From the NCBI GenBank assembly GCA_009780625.1, contig WQZR01000003.1, forward strand, positions 1 through 32,600: a stretch of DNA of 32,600 nt. Reading direction: 5' to 3'. A program made the translations under genes and the position numbers. Positions 1 to 8,110 of the stretch are shown here, piece by piece (positions within the stretch are counted from its first letter, which is position 1; every line of letters starts with the position of its first letter). The notes beneath the pieces were generated by a model, which saw only the letters and a list, made by a program, of their open reading frames with translations, was not told where the DNA came from and did not search any database. Origin of the DNA: Bacillota bacterium (GTDB taxonomy: Bacteria > Bacillota > Clostridia > Christensenellales > UBA1242).

Positions 1-1
1 C

Positions 2-160
2 TCAGATGAACTTATAAAACTGATTGACGAATGGACGGAAGCAAAAAAAGAAGAGAACTATAAGCTTGCCGATGAAATTAGAAACAAAATAGGCGAGATG
101 GGTTTTGACATGCAATATACAAAAGATGGAAAGGTTCAACTTAAGGAAAGAAAGAAATAA
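2..160 (+). CDS. cysS: C-terminal fragment of probable cysteinyl-tRNA synthetase (cut by window start)
   Basis: Open frame from base 2 to TAA at 158-160: SDELIKLIDEWTEAKKEENYKLADEIRNKIGEMGFDMQYTKDGKVQLKERKK. The 'AxxDxxR..L...G' tail resembles the CysS C-terminus. Confidence 0.6.
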   Translation, partial: SDELIKLIDEWTEAKKEENYKLADEIRNKIGEMGFDMQYTKDGKVQLKERKK

Positions 161-187
161 AAAAAGCACCGTGAGGTGCTTTTTGTT
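161..187. terminator. Bidirectional intrinsic terminator
   Basis: AAAAAGCACC GTGA GGTGCTTTTT between convergent cysS end and divIC. Confidence 0.85.
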
Positions 188-444
188 TAACGTGGTCTTA
201 CAATAATTTCTCCAGGTTTGCCCCAACCTTGTTGACGAGCATGTTGTTCTGCAAGTGTTGAAAGGTTGTTTTGTGCGTCATATATAACAGAGTTTAGATA
301 TGCGTTTCTATCTTGTTTGTCTGAAAGTTCTTTTGAAGCAGTTGCAATTCTCACAAGTTGGAACGTGATTACAACAATCAAAATAGATAGCAACACTGCA
401 ACCCCAACAGCAATTGTGTTTAGAAGCGTTTTAGAATTTTTCAT
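187..444 (-). CDS. divIC: DivIC/FtsB-like septum formation initiator
   Basis: One N-terminal TM, coiled coil, C-terminal 'GWGKPGEIIVRP'. ATG at 444 preceded by GGAGG with 5-nt spacing; overlaps yabQ as in the yabQ-divIC order. Confidence 0.75.
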   Translation of the reverse strand: MKNSKTLLNTIAVGVAVLLSILIVVITFQLVRIATASKELSDKQDRNAYLNSVIYDAQNNLSTLAEQHARQQGWGKPGEIIVRPR

Positions 445-770
445 CTGTTCCTCCAAGTGGTTAGAAATACTTTGATTTTATTATAACAAAAACCAATGAT
501 TTTTCCAAACAATCTGCCGAGCGTGCAAAAACTTGCAGCAAAGCCGATTACTGTTCCAAACAACATATAGAATCTAAACACGCCATGGTTAAGCTCTAGA
601 ACAAACACAAAAAAAGAAAGAGAAACAAGAAAGGCGGAGATTATGGAAACGGAAATAAGCAGCCATTTCTTTTTTTGTTGTATAACAAAATAGTGAGTTA
701 TCCCAAAAACCATTCCAAGCCAAAGAAAAGAAAGAAAGATGATAAATTCGTTTAGCCCAAAAAAATGCAT
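441..770 (-). CDS. yabQ: YabQ-like spore cortex biosynthesis membrane protein (short)
   Basis: Multi-TM, 'NHGVFRFYMLFGTVIGFAASFCTLGRL' resembles YabQ; adjacent to divIC and yabP. Confidence 0.7.
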   Translation of the reverse strand: MHFFGLNEFIIFLSFLWLGMVFGITHYFVIQQKKKWLLISVSIISAFLVSLSFFVFVLELNHGVFRFYMLFGTVIGFAASFCTLGRLFGKIIGFCYNKIKVFLTTWRNR

Positions 771-811
771 TAAACAATTATATTAGGAAAACATCAGACA
801 TATACTTTGCT
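771..811. promoter_or_regulatory. Overlapping divergent yabQ/yabP promoters, predicted leaderless on both sides
   Basis: Plus: TATACT 801-806, 5 nt, ATG 812. Minus: TATAAT (complement of 777-782), 6 nt, ATG at 770. Confidence 0.65.
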
Positions 812-1087
812 ATGACAACAAACCAAATAAAAAACACAACACATCGTGTGACTTTAACAAATCAAAACAAACTGAGCATAACTGGAGTTAAGAAAGTTAA
901 CCTAACAAGTGAAACGGCAATCAACTGCGAAGTTGAAAACGGTGAGTTTAGCTGTTTTGGTGAAGGACTTCATGTTACGAAAATCGACACCGATGAGGGA
1001 GTGATTGAGGCAGAGGGCTTGGTTTTTGAGTGCAAATATAGTCACAAACGCGAAAAGGTGGGTTTTTTGAAGCGTGTTTTTAAATAA
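812..1087 (+). CDS. yabP: YabP family sporulation protein
   Basis: 'HRVTLTNQNKLSITGVKKVNLTSETAINCEVENGEFSCFGEGLHVTKIDTDEGVIEAEG' matches the YabP pattern. Confidence 0.85.
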   Translation: MTTNQIKNTTHRVTLTNQNKLSITGVKKVNLTSETAINCEVENGEFSCFGEGLHVTKIDTDEGVIEAEGLVFECKYSHKREKVGFLKRVFK

Positions 1088-1101
1088 CATTCTTCAAAGT
1101 C

Positions 1102-1130
1102 TTTACAAAAGATTTAATCTGTATTAAAAT
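1102..1130 (+). promoter_or_regulatory. Candidate promoter for the CYTH gene, conventional leader
   Basis: TTTACA 1102-1107, 17-bp spacer, TAAAAT 1125-1130. Confidence 0.5.
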
Positions 1131-1168
1131 TAAAAGAATAAGTTTTTATGGGAACAAAGGATGTGAAT

Positions 1169-1816
1169 ATGAGAACAAGAAGATTAGAATTAAAATTTAA
1201 AGTGAAAAAGCTTCCAAGTGTTAAAGGACTAGATTTGGAAGAAGTGGTTTCTCCTTTCAAAAAAGAAATTGAAAGAGACTTCTACTACGACACTCAAGGC
1301 TACGACCTTCTTAAACACGGAAACGTTTTAAGAAACAGAGACAATAGAAGAATTGAGTTTAAACTGCACCTAAGCCCAGTTGAAAAAGTTAGAACACCGA
1401 TTGTTGGTTTTGTGTTCCATACATTCAACAAAAAGAACGCAGAGGTTGCAAAAATTTTCAAAACTCTAAACCTGCCATTCAACGACAAATATAGAGACTT
1501 TAATGATTTCCTTAGAGTAAACAACCTGCGAATTCTTGTTGCGGTAAGCAAAAAGAGAAGACGCTTTAAAGTGAAAGAAGGAATGTTTTTAAACCTAGAT
1601 GAAGTTATTGGACTTGGTTGCTTTGTAGAACTTGAAATTCATAACGCAAATGCTGATGTTCCGGTTTCTGTGTTTAAAGACGAAGCTTTCAAAATTCTGT
1701 CTGAATATGGTTTGGTTGATTCATCTGCTGAATTCATACCGTCAGGTGGGGGTTATGTTGAGCTTTACCTTAAAGCACAAAACCCAGCGGTTTATATGCT
1801 TTCTAAATACAAATAA
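1169..1816 (+). CDS. CYTH-domain protein (adenylate cyclase IV/triphosphatase-like fold)
   Basis: 'RLELKFKVK...FYYDTQGYDLLKHGNVLRNRDNRRIEFKLHL...NLDEVIGLGCFVELEIHN'. Start moved from 1148 to 1169, which follows an AAAGGATG SD-like sequence. Confidence 0.65.
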   Translation: MRTRRLELKFKVKKLPSVKGLDLEEVVSPFKKEIERDFYYDTQGYDLLKHGNVLRNRDNRRIEFKLHLSPVEKVRTPIVGFVFHTFNKKNAEVAKIFKTLNLPFNDKYRDFNDFLRVNNLRILVAVSKKRRRFKVKEGMFLNLDEVIGLGCFVELEIHNANADVPVSVFKDEAFKILSEYGLVDSSAEFIPSGGGYVELYLKAQNPAVYMLSKYK

Positions 1817-1885
1817 ACAAAATGAGGGGTTGCTATTGAAGTGCCCCTTTTTTAGTGGTATACTTTAGCCATTTAAGGAGTGTTT

Positions 1886-3760
1886 ATGACAAGACTAAAG
1901 AAACTTCTATCTATACCTGCAATGCTAATAATTTTTGCGATGGTGATTGTTGCCTGCGGAAACGACAACAACCAGCCATCATCATTCACGGTGACACTGA
2001 CGCAAGGCACAGGCTATTCGATTGTTGCAAAGAACAATGCTTCAACCACAATATCTCGTGGGGGAAGTTTTACGTTTGTTGTTGTGCTTGATGCTGCATA
2101 CACTCAAAGCACGCCATCTGTGAGAGTGAACAACATTCCTGTAAGTCTGACAAATCTCGAGTTTACAATTTCAAACATAACTTCAAACCAAAACGTGACG
2201 GTTGTTGGTGGGTTGGCATTAAACAACTATGTTGTTTCGCTTCCTCAAACGCAAACAGGTTTTAGCTTAACGGCAAAAGACGGAATGTCGACAACTGTGG
2301 AGCACGGTGGTGATTTCACTTTTGTTTTTGAACTAGACTCTGCATATAGTCAAGCAAGCACACCATCTGTGAAAGTGAATAACGTTGAGGTTCTTGATGC
2401 CGACGGTGAATATACAATCGAAAACATCACTGGCGCGAGAAGTGTGACGGTGAGTGGAATTGGTGGTTTAAACAACTATTCTCTAAATCTTACATTTGTT
2501 AACCTAACAAATGGCACAACACATGATGCAATTGAAGTGACTGGAAACAACATTGGTGGCTTTGAAAGTGGTGACACTGCAAATCTAAGCATAACTGAAA
2601 ACCCAGGATTTGAATTTGTTAGATGGACAGGCGACATTGAAAGCACAAACAGAACAATTCAATTTACAGTGACTGGCGATATGGCTCTTGAAATTGAATA
2701 TGAAATGATTCCGTACGATGTTGTATTCATGGACGGAGTTGCTGAAGTTGAAAGACTTCAAGGTGTTATATTTGGTGAAGTTATCACGGTTCCAGGAATG
2801 AATGAAATTCATGACACGCTTCCAGCAATTTTTGTTGGTTTTAGAGATGCTAACAACGAAGAAGCAGGTGCAAATTTAAATGCTTCGATGATTGAGCTTG
2901 AAATTGCTGGCGAGATTATTTACGACGCTAGCTATGCAGAAGTTATTCTAAACTTCGAAGGTGAAGGTTTTAATTTTGATGCAGGAACACTATTGACAAG
3001 AATATTTGTTGAGAGGCTTGGCGATGAAATTGGAACATTCTTTGATGCAATTTTACCTGACGGAGAAAACACAAACCCAGGTTACAAATTTGTTGGCTGG
3101 GAATTTAATGGCACAAAAATAGCAAATGACAATATTTTTGAAATCAGCGACTTTGCGATAAGACTTAACGACGCTGCAGTCATGTTTAGTGGTGTAGACT
3201 GGATTGCGGAAATTTCGTTCCAAGCAATTTGGGAAGCAAATGAAGCACGCGCGTTCTTCTGGTTTAACTTTGAAGACAAAGACGGCAACTATACAGAAGT
3301 TTTCTTAAACGGTCTTGAAGAAAATATTTCAAACGATGATAAGTTTATAAACGGCACACTGCTTGGTGAGGCTCTTAGAATGGCACATGTTGACACAGTT
3401 GGTCCGCTGCCAAGTGAGAAACTTCAGGTTGCTGCAGATGAGGTGGCGTTTGAAAACATAAACAACAGATTTAATGTTCAGGGCTGGGTTGCTGCGATTG
3501 ATGGAGAACTTCACATCTTTGCTGCTGGAAACAACCAAGTTGCAACAGAAACAAACAAAAAGCTCCTTCTTCAATGGGCACACGTTCATCATGAAGTTTT
3601 GCACATGATAACTGGAGACATTGATAAGTTTGCCGAGTTTACAATCAAAGCAGAATTTGAAAACAATTTCCATAGAGTTGATGATTTTGAAATGGTTATT
3701 CTAAACAACATTACAGGTGGGGTGGACGATATTCATTTCTTTGCAATATACTCATTGTAA
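1886..3760 (+). CDS. Secreted lipoprotein with tandem beta-rich repeats and an InlB/Listeria-Bacteroides-like region
   Basis: Signal peptide with lipobox-like 'VIVACG'; two ~75-aa repeats; 'NPGFEFVRWTGD'/'NPGYKFVGWEFNG' motifs. AAGGAG precedes ATG 1886 (track start 1880 is an upstream GTG). Confidence 0.75.
   Translation: MTRLKKLLSIPAMLIIFAMVIVACGNDNNQPSSFTVTLTQGTGYSIVAKNNASTTISRGGSFTFVVVLDAAYTQSTPSVRVNNIPVSLTNLEFTISNITSNQNVTVVGGLALNNYVVSLPQTQTGFSLTAKDGMSTTVEHGGDFTFVFELDSAYSQASTPSVKVNNVEVLDADGEYTIENITGARSVTVSGIGGLNNYSLNLTFVNLTNGTTHDAIEVTGNNIGGFESGDTANLSITENPGFEFVRWTGDIESTNRTIQFTVTGDMALEIEYEMIPYDVVFMDGVAEVERLQGVIFGEVITVPGMNEIHDTLPAIFVGFRDANNEEAGANLNASMIELEIAGEIIYDASYAEVILNFEGEGFNFDAGTLLTRIFVERLGDEIGTFFDAILPDGENTNPGYKFVGWEFNGTKIANDNIFEISDFAIRLNDAAVMFSGVDWIAEISFQAIWEANEARAFFWFNFEDKDGNYTEVFLNGLEENISNDDKFINGTLLGEALRMAHVDTVGPLPSEKLQVAADEVAFENINNRFNVQGWVAAIDGELHIFAAGNNQVATETNKKLLLQWAHVHHEVLHMITGDIDKFAEFTIKAEFENNFHRVDDFEMVILNNITGGVDDIHFFAIYSL
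1985..2480 (+). repeat. Two tandem protein-level repeats inside the lipoprotein (approximate bounds)
   Basis: 'GYSIVAKNNASTTISRGGSFTFVVVLDAAYTQSTPSVRVNNI' vs 'GFSLTAKDGMSTTVEHGGDFTFVFELDSAYSQASTPSVKVNNV'. Confidence 0.75.
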
Positions 3761-3761
3761 G

Positions 3762-3777
3762 TGATATAATGGACCTT
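3762..3777 (+). promoter_or_regulatory. Extended -10 promoter, predicted leaderless (MBL gene)
   Basis: TGA-TATAAT (TATAAT 3765-3770), 7 nt, ATG 3778. Confidence 0.6.
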
Positions 3778-4587
3778 ATGAGAGTTGTTAGTCTTGCAAG
3801 TGGAAGCAAAGGGAACTGCTATTTGGTTTCGCACAATCGTGCTCTTGTTTTGCTTGATGTTGGAATTTCTTATAGCACTCTTGAAATTAAGCTTAGAGAT
3901 TTGGGCGAATCTGTTTCTCAAGTGAATGCAATCTTTCTGACACACTGTCACCACGACCATATTAAAGGACTGGAAGTCCTGCTTAAAAAAATGCCACATA
4001 TTGAGGTTTGGGGAAGTGTTGAATGCATTGCAAGTGTAAAAAGAAAACTTCTTGGAAAGATTAGAACTGAAGCTGTTGATTTTAGAATCATTGAAAAAAG
4101 CAGTTTTTATTATAAAGACTTTTTGGTGTCGGCTTTTTTGGTTCCGCATGATGCGAAGGGAACGCTGGGCTTTTCGTTTTGGCTTGATGGAGAAAATAAG
4201 TTTACGTTAATCACAGATGCGGGCTGTATCACAGAAGAAATGAGAACTGCAGCAATGAGTGCAAAACTTTTGTTTATTGAAAGTAACCACTGTAAAACGC
4301 TTATCAAAGAAACAACAAAATATCCAAAGGTGCTTAAGGATAGAATTCTGAGCGATAAGGGGCATCTTTCAAACTGCACATGTGCTGCGTTTTTGGTTGA
4401 GGTTTTAAAAAAGAGAGAAGATAGAGTGACGTTCTGCCTTTGCCATCTTTCAGAAAACACAAACACAAAGAGTGCAGCAATAGATTGCATTATGTTTGAA
4501 CTGGAATCTAGACAGTTTGTGCTGGGTGTTCATTTTATGCTTGAAGTTCTTTGCCAATATGACACCAGCGAAGTTTTTGAAATATAA
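3778..4587 (+). CDS. yycJ: MBL-fold hydrolase, YycJ/WalJ family
   Basis: 'MRVVSLASGSKGNCYLV...VLLDVGISY...AIFLTHCHHDHIKG'. Start 3778 fits the family N-terminus better than 3769. Confidence 0.85.
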   Translation: MRVVSLASGSKGNCYLVSHNRALVLLDVGISYSTLEIKLRDLGESVSQVNAIFLTHCHHDHIKGLEVLLKKMPHIEVWGSVECIASVKRKLLGKIRTEAVDFRIIEKSSFYYKDFLVSAFLVPHDAKGTLGFSFWLDGENKFTLITDAGCITEEMRTAAMSAKLLFIESNHCKTLIKETTKYPKVLKDRILSDKGHLSNCTCAAFLVEVLKKREDRVTFCLCHLSENTNTKSAAIDCIMFELESRQFVLGVHFMLEVLCQYDTSEVFEI

Positions 4588-4594
4588 ATAGATA

Positions 4595-4609
4595 TGTTAT
4601 ACTAACCTT
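4595..4609 (+). promoter_or_regulatory. Extended -10 promoter, predicted leaderless (tmk-like gene)
   Basis: TGT-TATACT (TATACT 4598-4603), 6 nt, ATG 4610. Confidence 0.6.
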
Positions 4610-5284
4610 ATGGAAAAGAAAGAAGAAGAAAAAAAAGTTGGCTATCTTATAGCCATTGAATGTATTGATAACAGATTTAGCAAAAGAGTTGGCGAAATGC
4701 TTAACGAGTTTTTTAGAAAGAATAAGCAAAAGTCATCGGTTGCGTTTTTGGCAGGAAAGACTGAATTTGAAGAGCAGCCAAAACAAAAAGACAAAAATAA
4801 AAAAGGTGGCAACAATCAACAAAAGCCACAAGCGGTTGAAAAGCCACTGGGTGAGTTTAATGACAAGCTGAGCCCAATTGCGGTGTATTTAGACTATGGT
4901 GCAAAAGTGGCTGAACTTATTAAAGAAAAAATCAATCCTAAGTTAGACGAAGGTGAAATTGTAATCACACACAACTTTGCAGTTGGCGCAGAAGCGTTTT
5001 TCACATATGGGCTTGGACTTGACTCGAAGAAAGTTAAGAACATAAACAAATGTATATACTCTAAACTTAGACCGGACTATACAATTTTCCTAGACATCTT
5101 TGCAGAACACATTGTTAAAGATGCAAGGCTTAAAGAAAAAATGGAGCTTACATATCTAGGCTATAAGAGGCTTTTAAGAAAAGACAGAAAGCTTTTAATT
5201 GTAAATGCTGAAAACAAAGAAGACGTCATCCTTCTGCACATTGTTGAAAGCCTGACAAAGCGTGGAATTATTGCTAGTGAATAG
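4610..5284 (+). CDS. Thymidylate kinase-like protein lacking recognisable catalytic motifs (putative pseudokinase)
   Basis: 'KVAELIKEKINPKLDEGEIVITHNFAVGAEAFFTYGLGLDSKKVKNINKCIYSKLRPDYTIFLDI' aligns with the Tmk segment around the DRY/DRF motif; lies directly upstream of holB-ricT. P-loop position reads 'IECIDNRFSKR'; DR(Y/F) position reads 'HNF'. Confidence 0.65.
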   Translation: MEKKEEEKKVGYLIAIECIDNRFSKRVGEMLNEFFRKNKQKSSVAFLAGKTEFEEQPKQKDKNKKGGNNQQKPQAVEKPLGEFNDKLSPIAVYLDYGAKVAELIKEKINPKLDEGEIVITHNFAVGAEAFFTYGLGLDSKKVKNINKCIYSKLRPDYTIFLDIFAEHIVKDARLKEKMELTYLGYKRLLRKDRKLLIVNAENKEDVILLHIVESLTKRGIIASE

Positions 5285-6086
5285 TCTTCCTTCACAAACA
5301 GAAGAATATAAAAATGCAAAGAAACAGATTGAATCGCTGAAGTTTAGCCATGCCCATTTGATTGAAAGCGATGTTGAAACAGCAAGGGCATATCTTGGAA
5401 TGGTTCTTAAACTTATAATCGAAAACAGCGAGCGTGTTTCGAACCTCGAACACCCAGATATTCAAATATATGCGGGGGAGAGTTTTCTTACAAAAGATTT
5501 AGAACAAATGCTAGACCTTGTTCCGCTTAAGCCAATCGAAGCACCGGCTAAGGCTTTTATTATTTTTGCAAATGGGCTTAGTGCGGTTGTTCAGAACAAA
5601 CTTCTAAAAACTTTGGAAGAGCCACCACAGAACACATATATCTTTATTGTTGCAAAAAACAAGGAGGGGTTCTTGCCAACTGTTCTTTCTAGAACCAACA
5701 AAATCAGTCTTGGAAGAACATATAGTTCTAGCGCAGAAACTGAAATGTTTACTTATGTTATAAGCACGCTTTCAAACATGCAAAAGAGCAGCCAAGTTTT
5801 GAAGTATTCTAGAAACTTTGGAAAACTTAACAAAGACAAACTTGGTGAGATTTTAGATATGTTTGAACAAGTTTTTGAAAGGCTTATTTCTCTACGAGGG
5901 GCAAATGCAACAGACAAGCAATATGCTGCTGTTTTAAAAGACGAAGGGTTTTCGCTTAATGCATTGGCTAAGTGTGTGGTTAGCCTAAAGAAAGCAAAAG
6001 ACCAAAATATGTATAACGTAAACCCAAATGGGGTTTATGATTTATTCTTACTTTCTATACTTGAAAACAAATTTTTAGCACGTTAA
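5262..6086 (+). CDS. holB: DNA polymerase III delta' subunit
   Basis: 'FIIFANGLSAVVQNKLLKTLEEPPQNTYIFIVAKNKEGFLPTVLSRTNKISL'. GTG start at 5262 or 5277, both overlapping the upstream gene. Confidence 0.8.
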   Translation: MELLLVNSLPSQTEEYKNAKKQIESLKFSHAHLIESDVETARAYLGMVLKLIIENSERVSNLEHPDIQIYAGESFLTKDLEQMLDLVPLKPIEAPAKAFIIFANGLSAVVQNKLLKTLEEPPQNTYIFIVAKNKEGFLPTVLSRTNKISLGRTYSSSAETEMFTYVISTLSNMQKSSQVLKYSRNFGKLNKDKLGEILDMFEQVFERLISLRGANATDKQYAAVLKDEGFSLNALAKCVVSLKKAKDQNMYNVNPNGVYDLFLLSILENKFLAR

Positions 6087-6087
6087 A

Positions 6088-6102
6088 TGGTATACTAGTT
6101 TT
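6088..6102 (+). promoter_or_regulatory. Extended -10 promoter, predicted leaderless (ricT)
   Basis: TGG-TATACT (TATACT 6091-6096), 6 nt, ATG 6103. Confidence 0.6.
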
Positions 6103-7128
6103 ATGAATTATTTAGTTAAAACAAAATCATATATAGATGGCGAATTGTTTATGGGAGACAACTTTGAAGTTGGAAACAAAGTTGTTGTTGATTTAAACTC
6201 GGCACAATTTTTGGGCGAGGTTGCTTCAAAAGCAAAAGGCAGAGCAGACAAAACAAACTTTGTTGTGAGAGTTGCAACAAAGGACGATATTGCAATAGAT
6301 AGCGAAAACCAAGAAAGAGCAAAAGAAAGTCTTAAACGTGCAAAAACAATTGCGCTAAACTTCAAGTTGGATTTAAAGCTTCTAGATGCAGAATATTCTT
6401 TGGACCAGTCTAAACTGATTATCACTTTCATAAGTGAAGAGAGGGTGGATTTTAGGGCATACGTAAAAGACCTTGCACAAAAACTTAAAACAAGAATTGA
6501 GTTAAAACAAATTGGTGCAAGAGACGAAGTTTCGCTTGTTGGAGCACTTGGTGCATGCGGACAGATTTGTTGCTGCGTTAGAAAGTTTGGAAAAATGGGT
6601 GCATGCAACAATGGTTGCAGAGCAGGTGAGTGTGGGGCAACATGCGGCAAGTTTCCAGCAGTTTCTGTCAAAATGGCAAAAACGCAAGGGCTTAGCCTTG
6701 CGCCAAATAAAATCAACGGAATGTGTGGAAGGCTTCTTTGCTGCCTTGCGTATGAACAAGAAGACTATGACATCACACTTGCCAAAATGCCAAAACTAAA
6801 CACACAAATAAAAACACCAGATGGCGTTGGGACAGTTGCGTCTGTAAACGCTGTTAAGGAAACGGTTTCTGTAAAATTTTGGAACGAAGATTCGAAGTTG
6901 ACCCGTTTTGAAGAATATACTCTAGAAGATTTGGGAGCCCCAATGCCTGCACCTCAGGCGTCTGAAGCCCCAAAAAAACCAGAGGAAAATTCTCAAAATA
7001 AAAAGCATAACTTCTTTAATAAAAACAAGGATAGAAAAAACCAGCAACCTCAGAAACAAAATAATAACAAAGAGAACAAGAAACCGAAAATATTTAATAT
7101 TCGAATTGGACCTAAAAAAGAGGGATAA
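6103..7128 (+). CDS. ricT: PSP1-domain protein, RicT/YaaT family, with Cys-rich insertion and Asn/Lys-rich tail
   Basis: 'GACGQICCC...FPAVSVKMAKTQGLSLAPNKINGMCGRLLCCLAYEQEDY' is the PSP1/RicT signature. Confidence 0.88.
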   Translation: MNYLVKTKSYIDGELFMGDNFEVGNKVVVDLNSAQFLGEVASKAKGRADKTNFVVRVATKDDIAIDSENQERAKESLKRAKTIALNFKLDLKLLDAEYSLDQSKLIITFISEERVDFRAYVKDLAQKLKTRIELKQIGARDEVSLVGALGACGQICCCVRKFGKMGACNNGCRAGECGATCGKFPAVSVKMAKTQGLSLAPNKINGMCGRLLCCLAYEQEDYDITLAKMPKLNTQIKTPDGVGTVASVNAVKETVSVKFWNEDSKLTRFEEYTLEDLGAPMPAPQASEAPKKPEENSQNKKHNFFNKNKDRKNQQPQKQNNNKENKKPKIFNIRIGPKKEG

Positions 7129-7140
7129 AACAATAATTAA

Positions 7141-7170
7141 AAAAACGCCTAATACTAGGCGTTTTTTTTA
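7141..7170. terminator. Bidirectional intrinsic terminator
   Basis: AAAAACGCCTA ATAC TAGGCGTTTTTTT between convergent ricT and greA. Confidence 0.85.
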
Positions 7171-7185
7171 GATATTTTATATCTT

Positions 7186-7641
7186 TTATTTAACGTCTAA
7201 TATTTTAACCTGATATTTGCCATTTGCTGTTGCAACAAAAGCGTCTTCGCCTTTTCTCTTGCCCCAAATAGCAGCACCGATTGGGCTTTCGTTAGAAATA
7301 ATTGTTTCGCCATTAGCTTCCAGAATTCCTCTAACTTCATATGTCATCTTTTCGTTTTCTTCAATATCGAGAATAGTAAAAATAGAGCCATAGCCGATTG
7401 TGCCGTCTGTTGCCTTTTTATATACTTTTGCCGTTCTGAGTAGTGCTTCTAGTTCAGCGATGTCTTTATCAAGGTTGTTGATGCTTTCTCTAGCTTCTTG
7501 ATATTCGCTGTTCTCAGATAAATCACCATGCTCTCTAGCTGTTCCCAGTTTTTTAGAGAGGTCTTCTCTGATTGGTCCTTTCATTTCTTTTAGTTTCTCT
7601 TGTTGCAGGTTGAAACCTTCCTGGCTTAGGTAAACTGTCAT
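7186..7641 (-). CDS. greA: Transcription elongation factor GreA
   Basis: 'MTVYLSQEGFNLQQEKLKEMK...LGTAREHGDLSENSEYQEARES...SPIGAAIWGKRKGE'. ATG at 7641 preceded by AAAAGGAG. Confidence 0.93.
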   Translation of the reverse strand: MTVYLSQEGFNLQQEKLKEMKGPIREDLSKKLGTAREHGDLSENSEYQEARESINNLDKDIAELEALLRTAKVYKKATDGTIGYGSIFTILDIEENEKMTYEVRGILEANGETIISNESPIGAAIWGKRKGEDAFVATANGKYQVKILDVK

Positions 7642-7720
7642 GTATAACTCCTTTTCTGCCACTCAGTTTATATTTGTCGTCAAATAATAAAAAAAGTCCT
7701 TATTACTTGCTGACCCCATT

Positions 7721-7748
7721 ATTATAGTCTATATTTAAAATAAGTCAA
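7721..7748 (-). promoter_or_regulatory. Candidate greA promoter with ~70-nt leader
   Basis: Minus strand TTGACT (complement 7743-7748), 16-bp spacer, TATAAT (complement 7721-7726). Confidence 0.6.
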
Positions 7749-7806
7749 CTTATTTCGGGGCTGTCGTAATTTAGACTTTTTTTCTGAAACGAGACACAAG
7801 ATGTTG

Positions 7807-7822
7807 TGGTATTATTATATAT
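7807..7822 (+). promoter_or_regulatory. Extended -10 promoter, predicted leaderless
   Basis: TGG-TATTAT (TATTAT 7810-7815), 7 nt, ATG 7823. Confidence 0.5.
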
Positions 7823-8098
7823 ATGATTAAGCTATGGGTAAAGTTGCATAAAGGTGAAAGACTTGTGAAGAATATCATTCACAAATTTGAGTTGGAAGAC
7901 GGAACAGATTATATCAATGCCGACGATTTTTATAAACAAATTCAAAAGATTTGCGAGGGGCTAGACATTGCAACGCCTGTTGTTCTCTCTGCACATTTTA
8001 ACAACTTTCAACTTTTCAACTTCTGCGAGTTTAAAAAGACAGACTTTGTTGATGAATTTAAGTTCACCAAGATGGTTGTTAGTATAGCCAGGGAGTGA
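7823..8098 (+). CDS. Small uncharacterised protein (91 aa)
   Basis: Complete ORF in a gap upstream of tatD, with a candidate promoter at its start. No family recognised. Confidence 0.6.
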   Translation: MIKLWVKLHKGERLVKNIIHKFELEDGTDYINADDFYKQIQKICEGLDIATPVVLSAHFNNFQLFNFCEFKKTDFVDEFKFTKMVVSIARE

Positions 8099-8110
8099 TA
8101 GAATAGACTT
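8096..8110 (+). promoter_or_regulatory. Extended -10 promoter, predicted leaderless (tatD)
   Basis: TGA-TAGAAT (TAGAAT 8099-8104), 6 nt, ATG 8111. Confidence 0.5.

Noticed and set aside
1820-1855. Terminator after the CYTH gene
   Set aside because: GGGG...CCCCTTTTTT is suggestive, but the stem is too short and imperfect to call.
5262-6086. Missing P-loop in HolB as a third pseudo-NTPase
   Set aside because: Delta' subunits commonly lack a functional Walker A, so this is normal.
6108-6716. 202-aa minus-strand ORF
   Set aside because: Antisense to ricT, whose protein is clearly conserved; composition is mirror-coding.
7640-7720. greA leader as a riboswitch
   Set aside because: Only a weak AT-rich imperfect stem; no recognisable aptamer motif.
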